This document shows, piece by piece, positions 47,485 through 60,171 of a stretch of DNA of 64,000 nucleotides. The notes under the pieces are model-generated. The model made no database searches and was not told the origin of the DNA. It was given only the letters and a program-made list of their open reading frames with translations. The DNA is taken from positions 558,001-622,000 of the forward strand of contig JAKULF010000002.1 of NCBI GenBank assembly GCA_022661535.1. Reading direction: 5' to 3'. A program made the translations under genes and the position numbers. Within the stretch, counting starts at the first letter, position 1. Each line of letters opens with the position of its first letter. This stretch comes from Eutypa lata (lineage: Eukaryota; Ascomycota; Sordariomycetes; Xylariales; Diatrypaceae).

Positions 47485-47513
47485 TTTAGATATTAGGAGT
47501 GGTATTTTTACGG
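47471..47513 (+). repeat. Subterminal repeat pair, left end
   Basis: The 12-mer GGTATTTTTACG occurs twice, at about 47472-47483 and 47501-47512. Matching CGTATTTTTACCG units occur at the right end. They are candidate transposase binding sites. Confidence 0.7.
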
Positions 47514-50500
47514 CACAATGGCTTAAGATGCTTAAAAAATGGAAAGTTTTCCTTATTAAGCGCCCTTTATATCTTGCAGTAAATTTACGGCTTAAATGTA
47601 TTACGTTTAATATTTATTTAACGCTTAATAAATATAAGCCGAAGAAATGCAAAATAAATATCGCTTAAAATTTTAAATTATTTAATTTTAACGTTATTTA
47701 AAATTTAAAATAATATTAAATAATTTATTTAAATTTAATTTATTAAATTAATATTAATTATTTAACGTTTAAATAATTAATTATTAAATAAGCATTATTA
47801 TATATTTCGAATTAAATTTAACTTTTTAATTAAAAGTTTAATAACGTTATTTCGTTTTTATTTTTAATATTATTTAATTATTATAAACTTTATATAATTA
47901 TATAATAATAATATATTCGTTTTTTTTTTATTTTTTTTTTTTATATAATAATTATAATTTACGAATATATATAAATATTAAAGTATTAATTATAATTATA
48001 TTAAATTTTAATAATAACGATAAAAATATTATAATATTAATAATTATAAATAAAACTTTTTAAAAATTTAAATAAACTTTTACGAAAAATAAAAAAAATA
48101 ATAAATTTAAAAAGTTATTTAAAAACGTAAATTATTTATTAAATTAAATAAATATATAAATTAATAATTAATTTAATTAAGCTTATAAAATTACGTTAAC
48201 GTTAAAAATATTATTATAAATTTATAAAAAACGAATTAAATTTATAAATAATAATAATAAAAAAATCTTTATTAATATTAATATATATAATATTTATAAA
48301 ATATAAAATATATTTAAAATAATATTTTAATATAAAATATATAAAATAAAAAATAACGAAAATTTATTTATATTTTTATTTAAAAAAAGTTTTTATATTA
48401 TCGTTATATTTTAACTTAAACGAAAACTTTAATTAAAAAAATATTTAACGATAAAATTAAATTTATATTAAATAAATATATATATATTTATTAAAAGTTA
48501 TTTAATAATTAAAAAAACTTTAAAAGTTATATATTTATAAATATAAAAATATATTTATTTATATAACTTTAATTAAATAACGATATTTAAATATATATAT
48601 TTTAAATAATAAATATATAAATAATAAATATTTAAATATAATTTTTATATTTAAATATAATTATTTTAATATAAATATTTTAATATATATATAATTAATA
48701 TTAAAAATAAAATTTATTTAAAAAATACGTTTAAACTTTAAATCGTAAAAACCTTTTAAATATTAAAATCGTATTTTTTAACGTTCGTTTTTACGAATTA
48801 ATTTATAAAGCTTAATTTTTTAAAAAAAATTTTAAATAAATATTTAAGTATTAAATTAATAATTAATAAATATTAATAATTTATAAAATTTAAAAATACG
48901 TTAAAAGTATAATTAATTATAAAAAAACGTTATTTTTTAAATAATTTTATATAAAATATAAGTTTAAAAAATAAAATAAATAAAATAAAATAATTTATTT
49001 ATTATATATAAATATATTTTAAAAGTTAACTTTTAAAATTATTTAATATTTTTAAATTAAAACGAAAAATATTATTTTAAACGTTTAATATTAAAATTTC
49101 GTTAATTTAATATAAAAAAGAAAAAAGATTTATATTAATAAAAAATATAATTATATAATTTTTATTATAATATATTAAAGTTAATAATATTTAAAAACGT
49201 AAAAAAAAAATATTTTATTAAGATTTTTAAAATTTAATATAAATAAAAACGCTTTAAAAAAATAATATAATAATAATAAAAATAAATTATAATAATAATT
49301 TTTATTTTTTCGATATTAAATTTATTTAAATATTATATTAATTATAAAATATAATAATTTATTTTATTATTAATAAAGTATTTTTTACTTTTTTCGAAGC
49401 TTTTAATTTTAAAAAAAAACCGATAATAACGAAAAAATCAATTAAAGTAAAAAAAAAACTTAAAATAATAAAAAGAAATCGAAAAAAATAAAGAAAAAAT
49501 TAAAAAAAAAAAAAAAAAAACCGAAAATAATAAAAAAAAAACTTTAAAAAAAAACTTTAATATATAAGCGTATTATTTCGATTTTAACGCGAAAACGTAT
49601 TATTTTAAAATTTAAGTTTATTATTTTAACGTTTAAATTTATTACTTTAACGTTTAAGTTTATTATTTTAAAGTTTAAGCTTGTTATTTTTTAAGTTAAA
49701 AGTAATATTTTAATATATAAAAATAATATTTTAATATATAAAAATAATACTTTAATAACTTAAATTATATATTATATATTATTATACTTTAATTTTTTAA
49801 TTTAATAATATTTAATAATATTTAATAATATTTAACGTTTAATAATATTTAACGTTTATTTATATTTATATTTTATTTTAAGTTTTATTTATTAATTATT
49901 TAAAAAAAATATTATTATTTAATAATTATTTATTTTTTATAATATTAAATTATTAATTATTTTTATTTATTAATTTTTATAAATAATTCGTTTTTATTTA
50001 TTTTTATTTTTTAATATTTTTAAATATTTTATTATTTTATAATATAATAAAACATTTAATTATAATATTTAAAATCGTATTTTTAATTTATATATAATTA
50101 TTATATATTAATTATAATATTATTTTAATAATTAAAAATTAAAAATTTTTAATTTTAATAAAAAAGTATATTATTTAATATTAAAACGAATTTTAATACG
50201 TTTAACGAAGATTTTAAAATAAAATTATTAATAAATTAAAAATTTAATAAAAATTTTTTTATTTATTTATATTAAAAAAAATCGCTTATTTAATTAATTT
50301 AAATTTATTTATTTAAAATCGTTATTTAATAATACTTTTTTTTTATTTTTTTTTTAATTTATTATAAATTTTTTTTTATAACTTTTTTTATTTAAATTAA
50401 AAAATAATTTATTATTTTAATAAAGTTTTTAATTTTTTTTATTAATAATTATTTCGTTTTTAATTATAATATTAAATATTTAATTACTTTATTTAAATAT

Positions 50501-53500
50501 TTAATTATTTATTTAATTTATTATATTTTAATTATTTTTTTATTATTTTTATTTTTATTTTTTTATACTTTAATTAATTTTAAATTATTATTAAAATATC
50601 GCGTATTATACGTATTAAATATAAAGTTAAGTTAATATATAAAGTAAAAAAACGTAATTATAAAACTTATTAATTTAATATTATTAAGCTTAATATTAAA
50701 AAGCGATTTTACGTTAACGATTTTATTAATAACGATAATATTAATATATTTAAAATTAATTTCGAAATTAATAATAACTTTAAAAATAATTAATTAAAAT
50801 TCTTTATTAATATAATTATAAATATTTTTTTATTTTTATTAATTATAATTATGTTTTTTTATTTAATAATATTTAATAATATAAGATTTTAATAACGATA
50901 ACTTTATTAAATTATTTATATAAAATATCGATAATAAAAATTTCGTTTTTTAAATCGATAAAAATAATATTATTATTATTATTAATTAAAATATATTTTT
51001 AAATAACGAACTTTAAGCTTTTATTAATTATTAATAAATTAACGAAATTAATAATAATATTATTATTAAAAATTATAATAATAAAATTAAAAATATTTTA
51101 AATAACTTTAATATTAAAAGTATTATTAAAATAAAAATAATTAAAAATAAAACTTTTATTATTTTTAATATCGAAAACTTTTTTATTTTAAATAAATTTT
51201 AAACGTTTAAAGTTATTAAATATATTTATAAAAGTTATAATTTATTTAATTTTTCTTTTACAGTTAATTTATATTATATTTATAACGATATATTTCGAAA
51301 ATAATATTTATAATTTAAAAAGATTATAAAATTATTTAAAATAAATAACGATATAATTAAATTTAATAATTTATTTAAAATTATTAATACTTTTAAATAT
51401 TACGTTAAAAAAGAAATTTCTTTATTCGAAATATATAATTAAATAATTACTTTAAACTTAAATAAACTATTATCGTTACGTTTTTACGTCGTTATAATAA
51501 TTAATATTAATTAAAATATTATATTAATTTAAAAATTATTTTTTTTTAAATTTTATTAATAATTTTTATAAATATTAACTTTAAAGCTTAAAAACGTTAT
51601 ATATTTTAATATAACATTATTCGTTAATAATTTAATAAAAACGTAATATTTTAAATAATAAATTAATTTTATTTATATTATATTAAATTAATTTATATTT
51701 TATCTTTTTAAACTTAATTAATAATTTAACTTTATAATGTTTAATAATTTCGTTAATTTTAAATATATTATTCGAAAATGTTTTTATTATAAAATAAAAA
51801 ATAACTTAAATAATTTAATTAAATATTATATAAATTAATTTTTAATTATTTATTACGATATATAATAATATTTTTAAAAACTTAATTTATATTTATTTTT
51901 AAAAAAATAAATATTAAAATTAACGAAAAAAGTTAAATTATTTTCGTTTTAAATCGTATTTAAAATAATAATAAAATTCTTTAATATATAATTTAAAATA
52001 ATATTACGGTTAATATTAATTTCGTTAAAAAGAAAAATATATATTTTTATAAATTAATTTTAAATATTAAATTAATAAAATATATTTTAAAAAATATAAT
52101 TATAATACGAATTAAATAAATTAACTTTAATTTCGCGTTTAATAATTACGTTATTTTTAATAATAATTCGTAATTAATTAAAAATAAACGTTTAATTTAT
52201 TATATATTTAATTAAAAAAAAATTATATTTTATTTTATCGATTTAATTATATTTTCGATTTATTAAAAATAAATAAATTTAATTAAAAAAAATTTATTAA
52301 TATATTTATTTATATTAAATTAAAAGTTCGTTTTTTTTTCGTTTTAATTTTTATTAATAAATTTAATTTATATTATATTATATATAAATTTATTATAAAA
52401 ATATATAATAAAATTATCGTATTATTTAAATTTAAATATAAACGATAAATTAATATTTTTATTTTATTTTTAATTTTTATAATTTAAACTTTTTAAACGT
52501 AATAAAAATAATAAAGTTTATAATAACGTTTAATAAAAGCTTTAAAATAAAAATTAATAATAAATTTTTTTTTTTTATATTTTTATTTTTATATTTATTA
52601 AAAATATAATATAATAATAAATTAATTTAAATACTTTTAATATTTCGATAAATAAAAGTTATTAATTTTATAATATTTTAATTAAAATTTATAATAACTT
52701 ATAATATAATATCGTAAAATAAATTTATAAATATTTTAAATTACTTTATTAATAACAATATATAAATTAAATAAAACGCATTATAAATAAACGTATTTAT
52801 TTAATATAATATAATTTTATTATTAAACTTTTTATTATTTTATAAATTACATTAACTTTTAATTTTATTATTAATTATTTAAATAACTTCGTTTATTTAA
52901 AATTTAATAATATTATTAAAATATTTTATTAATTATTTATTAATTAAATAATAAAGTTAAATATTATCGTAAAATATACGAAAATATTTCGTAAAATACT
53001 TTTTCTTTTTAATTAAAACGTTATTTTATCGCTTTATTATATTTTAATATATAATTTTTATAAATACGTATATTAATTTATATTAATAATAATTTTAATT
53101 CGTTTATAACTTCGTAAAAATTATTTAAAAAAACTTTTTATTTAAGTTATTAAATAAAGTTTTAAAAACGAAATTATTAATAATTATTTTAATTTTATAT
53201 TAATTATTATTAATATAATTATTATTATATTAATAAAATAAATTTAAATTAATTATTTTTTAATTATAAATAAAATAAATATTATTAATTGTAATTAAAT
53301 AACTTTTATTAATATTATTTATATTAATCGTTATTTATTTTAATAAATTTATAAAACAATTATATTAATAACGTTATTAAATATTATTAACGTTAAATTT
53401 CGTCGTTTAAAATTTTATATTTTATTTTATTAAAATATATTATTTTTAAATATAAATATTAAAAAACATCGTATTATATTAATAACTTTTTTAACTTTTA

Positions 53501-55388
53501 ATAAATTATTAATAACGATTATAAAAAGTTTAAATTTAAGCGTAAAATTAAATTTAAATATAATAAAATTATTATTTATATTAATATTTCGTAAAAAAAA
53601 AATTTATTATAATACTTTTAATTAAATTAAAAAACGTAAAAAGTAATATTATCGTTAATTACTTTTTTATAAACGAAAAAGTTAAAAAATATTAATTATA
53701 AATTAAATAACTTAATATATATATTAATTTATATTATCGTAATATATTTTAATAATATAAATTAATATCGTTATTTATAATTCTTTTTAATAAACTTAAA
53801 TATAAATAAATAAAAAGGTTTTTTTAAAAACATTTAATTTTTTTTTTTTCGTTATATATTTAATATAAATATTCGTATTATAACGATATAATTACGTTAA
53901 AGTTTAATAAAGTTTTTTATTTTTTTTATATTTCGAAAACGTTAACTTTTTGTTATTATAAAAATACTTTATTTTTTTTTTTAACTTAAAGTTAAATACC
54001 GTTAAAATAAAAAAAAATAAAAGTTAATATATTATTTATTTAAAAAAGAAATTAAAAAAAAATAAATAATTAACAATAATAATATTTAAAAAATATAAAA
54101 ATATTATTACGAAAATTAATTATTATAATTTAAAACGTAATTTATTTAATTTTAAAAATATTATATAATTTCTTTATTTAATATTTATTAATAACTTTAA
54201 ATATAAAAAGTTAAAAATTATAACGATATTTAAAAAATTAAATTAATTTATATTAACGTTATTTATAATTATATTATTTTATAATAACTTTATTTAAATT
54301 AATATAAAAAATAAAAATAATTTATTAATTATAATAAAAATTATAAATAATAATTTTTATTTAAAATTTATTATTATAATATAATTTAAAATAATATATT
54401 ATTAAACGATTTTAAAATTATTAATATAAAAAAAAATATTTATAATATTTAATAAAAAATTATAATAAATTTATTAAACGAATTATAAAAAAAATATCGT
54501 TATTATATTTAATTATTTTATAAAATAATAAAAAAAAATATCGTTTTTAATTAAATATATTATAAAAGTTTATATAAATTTTAATATATTATATTATACG
54601 TATTAACTTTTTATTATTTACGTTAATATTAATCGAAAAATTATATTTAAATAAAATTAATATATTATTTATTAAAAAAATTAAATAATTAAATTAAAAT
54701 AAATTTTTTTATATTAAATTAATTATAATAAATTCGTTATTTTTTAATAAAACATTTTTATTATTTTTAATTATTTAATACGCGTTTATTTATATATAAA
54801 ATAATTTTCGTATATTTTATTTATTATTAAAAAATATTAAAAAGTTTAATACGTAACGTTTATTATTTAAGTTTAAAAAAAAATATTTTTTTTTTATTAT
54901 TTTTATTTTTAAAATTAATTAAAAAAATTTTTTTATTAAATTATTTATTATTACGTTTATTATAATTTAATTATTTATAAACGTAAATTATAAGTTTTTT
55001 ATAATATAAAAAATTATTAACTTATTAACTTTTTATAATTTATAACTTTATATAATTTTTTATAATAATAATAATAATAACGTAACTTTTATTATTAATA
55101 ATTTAATTTTATTTAATAAATTTTTTTACGTAAATTAACGTATATAATTTATTTAAATAAAAAAGTTAATAATATAAAAGTTTATAATTTAAATATAAAC
55201 GATTTTTTAAAAATATAATTAAATATAATATAAAAATTAAAAATAAATTAAAATTTATTTATATATTTAATTTATAAATATTTAAATAATTTATAATAAT
55301 AATTATATTTATTAATTAAAAATCGTATATTAATATATAATAATATTATTAATCGATATTAAAAAATTTATAAGTGCTTTAAATATTA

Positions 55389-55526
55389 AAAGCGGTATTT
55401 TTACCGCTTAATAATTATTAAGCCGCTTAAAACGATTAAACGCTTAAAAACATTAAGCTAGAGTACATTCCCTCATCATATTAAAACCCGCAAAATATTA
55501 AGCCGTATTTTTACCGTATTTTTACC
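55389..55526 (-). repeat. Subterminal repeats, right end
   Basis: CGGTATTTTTACCG at about 55392-55405 and two overlapping CGTATTTTTACCG units at about 55504-55526 lie just inside the right inverted repeat. The unit is a near-palindrome (GGTA...TACC). Confidence 0.7.
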
Positions 55527-55561
55527 GTTCACGCTACCCCCCCCCCCAAGACGCTAAGGTA
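55514..55561 (-). repeat. Right terminal inverted repeat
   Basis: On the plus strand it ends with an 11-C run (55537-55547) followed by AAGACGCTAAGGTA. It is the reverse complement of the left end apart from the G-run length and one G/T change after TAGCG. The internal A/T block reads the same either way because the CGGTAAAAATACGG unit is near-palindromic. Confidence 0.85.
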
Positions 55562-56728
55562 GTGTCTATAAGCATTGAGCATCAGCCCAACAGCCCTCCC
55601 GCCCGCCCGCCCACCAGCCAGCCAGTCAATCTAAGCCCTACGAAAAAAACGTCCCGTCATGCACTCACTCATGCATTGTCCACCACGTGGGACCAACAAC
55701 CAACAAGCTGGATCAGATAGGCGTTGCTGATTCGTCGGCTCATCTGAAAAAAAAGGATCTGAATGTTTCGAAACGGAACTTCCTCGTTCCGAATCATCAC
55801 CTCTGAACTACCTAAGTACTTAAGACAACAAGTATTTGTCTGCAGGGAGGTAGGTGGAGGACGAATAGGAAGAAAAAAAAAAGAAAGCCATCTCGGTAGG
55901 TAGGTCTGTCTTGTAGGAGGGCGGTGTGTGAGCAGGTTCCTGCACAGCCGTTATAACAGCGCGTTTACATGCCTAGGTAAATCTAAATTTAGCCCATCAT
56001 CTTGCGGTAAGTACACACAGATATGTAAATTCGATATATCCAGCGCCGGATCAGTTGTTCAGGGCGTGGCGGGGAATGGAACCAAGGGCATGATCTCTAC
56101 ACGTTTAAGTCGCACAAATATCAGGAGAAAGGTTGCCTCATATTGAAGAAGAAAACCGCACATGGCTTAATCTATCATGGGGGCTTCGAAGAAATATCAC
56201 ACGTATGAAGTAATGAACTAACTAGGTGAGGCGATTGCCTACATATTCAATTCCCTACCTACCATAGCTAGGCCCTCAGGTTATGCCGGGTCTTTGATCC
56301 ATGAGAGGATCAAATATCCATCCGACCCGTACTTTTGGTTATCTGCGATCACAGACGTGATCCAGTGAAGATGCTATGCCTCGAATCTAGTCCAAGCAAC
56401 ACGCAGTGCCGAAAAGTAATAAGCACCTACACGGGCCTTAGTGCGCTACCTATAACAAACCCGAGTCCACTAGAGGCTGGCTCTAAATTGTGATGACCTC
56501 CCAGGCATAAGACACCCTCGAGACGCCTGATCTAGAGCCGGCTGATGCACCTCCTCGTGCTTGATATGTCTTGCACGTTTTGTAGGTATAGGGATAGTAG
56601 TAACGCGTAGTAACTCCATTGGTCTCCATAGTTATATCGTCTACCTGACGTATAGAACACAGAGACACCCCCAGCCCATTGGACTAGCATCCAAAATATT
56701 AATAGTCCAAAGAAGGAGAAAAAACTTT
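55562..56728. other. Spacer between AT-rich element and mannosidase
   Basis: About 1.2 kb. It starts with a short CCCG/CCAG tandem (about 55598-55625) and TAGGTAGG patches near 55850-55915. No gene was recognised. The end carries the 3' region of the mannosidase. Confidence 0.55.
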
Positions 56729-59700
56729 TCAAGTTGGGCGCTTGAAGAAATGCGCTTCAGTATTCAGAACCCATTCATCCAAACTCATGACATCGGGTGT
56801 CGAGTAGAGTAGGTAGAAATACTTGAGCGTCTCGGCGAGCCAGAAGCTCTCCATCTCATTCGTCTTGCTCGGATTGGGAGACAGGACGTTATCGATAGCC
56901 GAGTGGCCGATCTCCGTCTGCGTGTGTCGGATGATAGCCTCGAACATCTTCCACCCCTTGTCTTGCCATATTGGGTCGCCTTTCTCGGAGTCAGTAAAAT
57001 TCCATTCTTAGTACGTTCCGGAACTGGTAGCACTGTCTAGAGTATGGGTACACTGAAATCGCATTACCAGAGACCAAGAGCTCTCGAGACAGGTTAAGAA
57101 GGGGGGAAAGGGCACCGAGAGCTTACCTGTTATCCGGTACATATACCACACAGATTCGATTGCTTCGGGTCTACAGTACATGTTAGCAATGCACCCACGA
57201 CCAAGGTAAGCGAGCTTAGCAAAAGAAAAAGGAAGACTTACCGTAGAATATACCCGTGAAAGTTCACGCTCGAGAACCCAGGCGGGATCCTCTCGGTCTC
57301 GATGCGGCTCTGCACGTATTCCTTATGGGACTGAGGCCGGGCCGGGTCATCCACGATCGGATCGACTCGGAGGGGTACCTGATCCGAATCGCGCTCGGTG
57401 GTGCTGCCGCTGCCTTCGCTCATTTCCAGAGCGTCCTTAAAGCTCGTCGTCTTCGTCGGCGCGAACGCATTGCCGCCAGCAGCCGGGACGGCGCCCAACC
57501 TCGCGCGATCTGCGTTCTTCTCCGCCGGGGGTGGCGGTACTCTCTTCTCAACACGGTCGCCGGATTCAGCACTCCTCTTCTCATCAGAGTCGTCATCGGT
57601 GGACAAGCTACGACCCGTAAGCCTACCATCCCGCAACTTCGACGTACTACTATCAGTTGCGCCGTGACTCTCGTCATAGTCGTCAGCAGCGGCCGTAACG
57701 CCCTTTCCGCTTCCAACAGCATCGTCTTTGGCGGCGGCAGCCTCGCTACCCCAGCCCGCATCGCTACCCCAGCCCGCATCGCCCGAGCCAGCAATATGCT
57801 CCTTAGACGCTTTGCTCTTGCTCTCACCATAAGTGCCGACAGCGACCCTCTCCTCGGCCTCGACGGTTAGCTGCTTATCCTTGCGCTCCTCCTGGGTCCG
57901 GAGAGCCCTCAGCTCCTCCTGGCGTGCGTGGTAGTCCTCGAGCTGGGCGTCGCGGGTGTCGGCGAGGGGGTCGAGGTAGCGCCACCAAAGGGTCTCGTTC
58001 CAGGCGCAGTCGGACACGGACGCACAGGGCACGGCGGCGGCACCCTCGGGCATGACGCCGCTGGGCATCGACTCGTAGGCCCAGACGCAGCCGTCGGTGA
58101 GGCGCTTAGCAATCTCAACATCACCCGGGCGGTCGAAGATGCGGCCCCCCATGCCGAACATGCCGCCCACGAAGCACGTCAGGTGGGCGACCTCGAAGTC
58201 CGTCAGCGCGTCCGTCTCGGGGCTCCCCTTGGTCTGGATTTTGGCCGAGAACAGGATGTCGCGGTCCTCCTGGGGCACCATCGGCCGGAATAGCAGCCAC
58301 TTCTTCACCGCCTCTACCGTCTTCTCGTGCATGATCCGGTACTTCGGCTCCAGCCCGCCCAGGAGCAGGTACTGCTTCGGGAAGTACTCGTACGTGCTGT
58401 CCTGCCCACCACCCATGCTGTAACCCTCGAGGCCGTAGTGGCTGGCTGTCAAACCTTGGGGAACACACTCAGCTAGGCCTTCCGTTCTTGGCTGGTACGG
58501 AGCAGATAATTGCTTAGGAGCAGAGGAGTACTCATCATCATCCATGGTCTGGGTCGGCGTGGTTGATGACTCGTCAAACGGTCTTCCACCAGCGGTATCC
58601 GATCGTTTGTCCAATGGCGTTCCAAGTTTTACCGAATCTGATTCGCTCTGCTTGCTACCCGAGGCTGGTCCTTGGTCATGGCCAGGTCCCTGATAGCTGC
58701 TACCGGTACCCGTCTTGTCATCGGGGGTCTTAATGCGACTCTCGGAAGAACCATCGAGAATCTCTTGCGACTCAGCCAACTCGGCCGCTTTTTGAGAAGC
58801 GATCTCCGCTTCCGCAGTCTTATTGCATCCAGAAGCGTCGACGCGGTCAGGGAAAATACCAGGAACCGAGGTTCCTCGCTCCTGCCAATCGTATAAAGCG
58901 TCGGTAATCCGTGCTACAGCATCGTAGTACTTGTCATCCCTGGTGAGCTGGGCGAGCCGCGTAAATTCCATGGACAGTGAGCCGAGTTCCGCCAGGTTGG
59001 AACCGGCCGAAGCGCGTTTCGGTCGCGACGCGATGCTGGGTTTCCAATTGTAATACAGGACTGGCATGCGATTGGGGGTGTCGAATACACCCATGAGGAT
59101 CTCGGCCAACTCGACGGCCTTGTCTAATAAGATGCTGTAACCGCCTGCCTTACCACCACTGACATCGTACGCGGCAAGCAAACCTCCTAGGTACCGAATG
59201 GTGGTTTCGAAGACGGGAATCTCGGAGCGCGGAGAAGTTGTGAAGTCAATCTCCCCAACAGCTTGGACGGCGTCCTCGAATTCATCCTTCATGCCCATAA
59301 TCCATAGGGTATCGAGTGAATCAACAAGCGTGGCTGCCCAGCCGCAGAACGGGTCGCGGAATTTCTTAGAAACGGGAGACAGTTCGTCGTGCATCCATGC
59401 ATATTTCTTATAGCCAGACCAAGCCCGCTTCGCTTCAGCTTCCACCTTGCGCAGACGGGTCAGGCGCTTCTCTCGTGCTTCGGCCGATTCCTTTTTGAAA
59501 TTGTACTGTATAGTAGGTATCTTCTCTGGCTTGCCGGTCGGTAGGGGTATGATAGATTCGGTGGGAACTGGAAAATGTTCGGGCACTTTCTTCCAATAAG
59601 TGGTGGTTTTGGTTGAGAGTTCCGTCGCCTGTTCCAGCGGTCCCCCAATGATACCTCCCGCATTTTTATTGCCGGGGTTGATCTTTCTATCTGGGATATC

Positions 59701-60171
59701 GATCACTGGTGCAGGGGTAGTAATAGGTGCTACAGCGTCTGCGTCGTCTGCGTCGTCTTCGTCTTCATCTTCATCTCCTTCGTCTGCTTCTTCCTCGTCT
59801 AAGGCTGGCTTAGTCGGAGGCTGGCTACCTCTTCCAGGAGAATCATCCGAAGTATCATCATTCCCTTTCAACTCTGGTATCTTGATCTTATTAAGTTCCC
59901 TCTCTGCGGCTGCGCCCTCGTCCTTTGTAGATGAGCCGCCTGCGTCATTGTTCCCATATATAGGTTTCTTAATCTTCTCTATAGTCTCACTCTCGTCGAA
60001 GGTACTTGTGTAATCGGTAGCGCCGCCCCCGGTATATGAGTTCAATGGTTTCGTCGAAAGGGTTCCTGTGAATGAATCCCACGGATCGCTGTTCTGAGAG
60101 ACTCTATATAACAGGAACAGAATAATGGCAGTCGTCAGGACAAAGTATCGATATCTTCGTATATGCAACAT
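56729..60171 (-). CDS. GH47 alpha-mannosidase (class I), membrane-anchored, with long inserts
   Basis: Three exons, 60171-57242, 57170-57127 and 56979-56729, total 1,074 residues, with exact phase joins (CG/A-CCC and ACA-G/GC-GAC). The N-terminus has a type II anchor (about 10-22) and an acidic Pro/Thr-rich stem with a run of Asp/Glu near 125-145. GH47 blocks are clear: [115 protein letters not shown] and the C-terminal NTEAHFF, whose Thr normally binds Ca2+. The enzyme trims alpha-1,2-mannose from N-glycans in the ER or Golgi. Two long low-complexity inserts (about residues 450-560 and 755-945) interrupt the catalytic domain. Yeast-type enzymes of this family are about half this length. Confidence 0.93.

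Larger units (their letters stand above)
47440..55561. mobile_element. 8.1 kb AT-saturated DNA-transposon-like element bounded by terminal inverted repeats
   Basis: The ends are inverted copies. The left end begins TACCTTAGCGTCTT followed by an 8-G run, then TAGCGGGAACGGTA. The right end, read in reverse complement, begins TACCTTAGCGTCTT with an 11-G run, then TAGCGTGAACGGTA. Outside the shared part the flanks differ, and a TA at each outer edge could be a TA target duplication. Between them, 8 kb is almost only A and T with frequent stops in all frames and no open frame of 60 codons. The few remaining G and C bases lie mostly in CpG or in CpT/ApG steps, while CpA/TpG is nearly gone. This is the signature of RIP. 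The transposon class is not determinable from the ruined interior; the size is large for a simple Tc1/mariner type, so nested insertions are possible. Confidence 0.8.

Noticed and set aside
47440..55561. A centromere core or mitochondrial DNA insertion
   Set aside because: Matching inverted ends with a G-run define a mobile element. No mitochondrial gene or RNA was recognised, and the block is short for a regional centromere.
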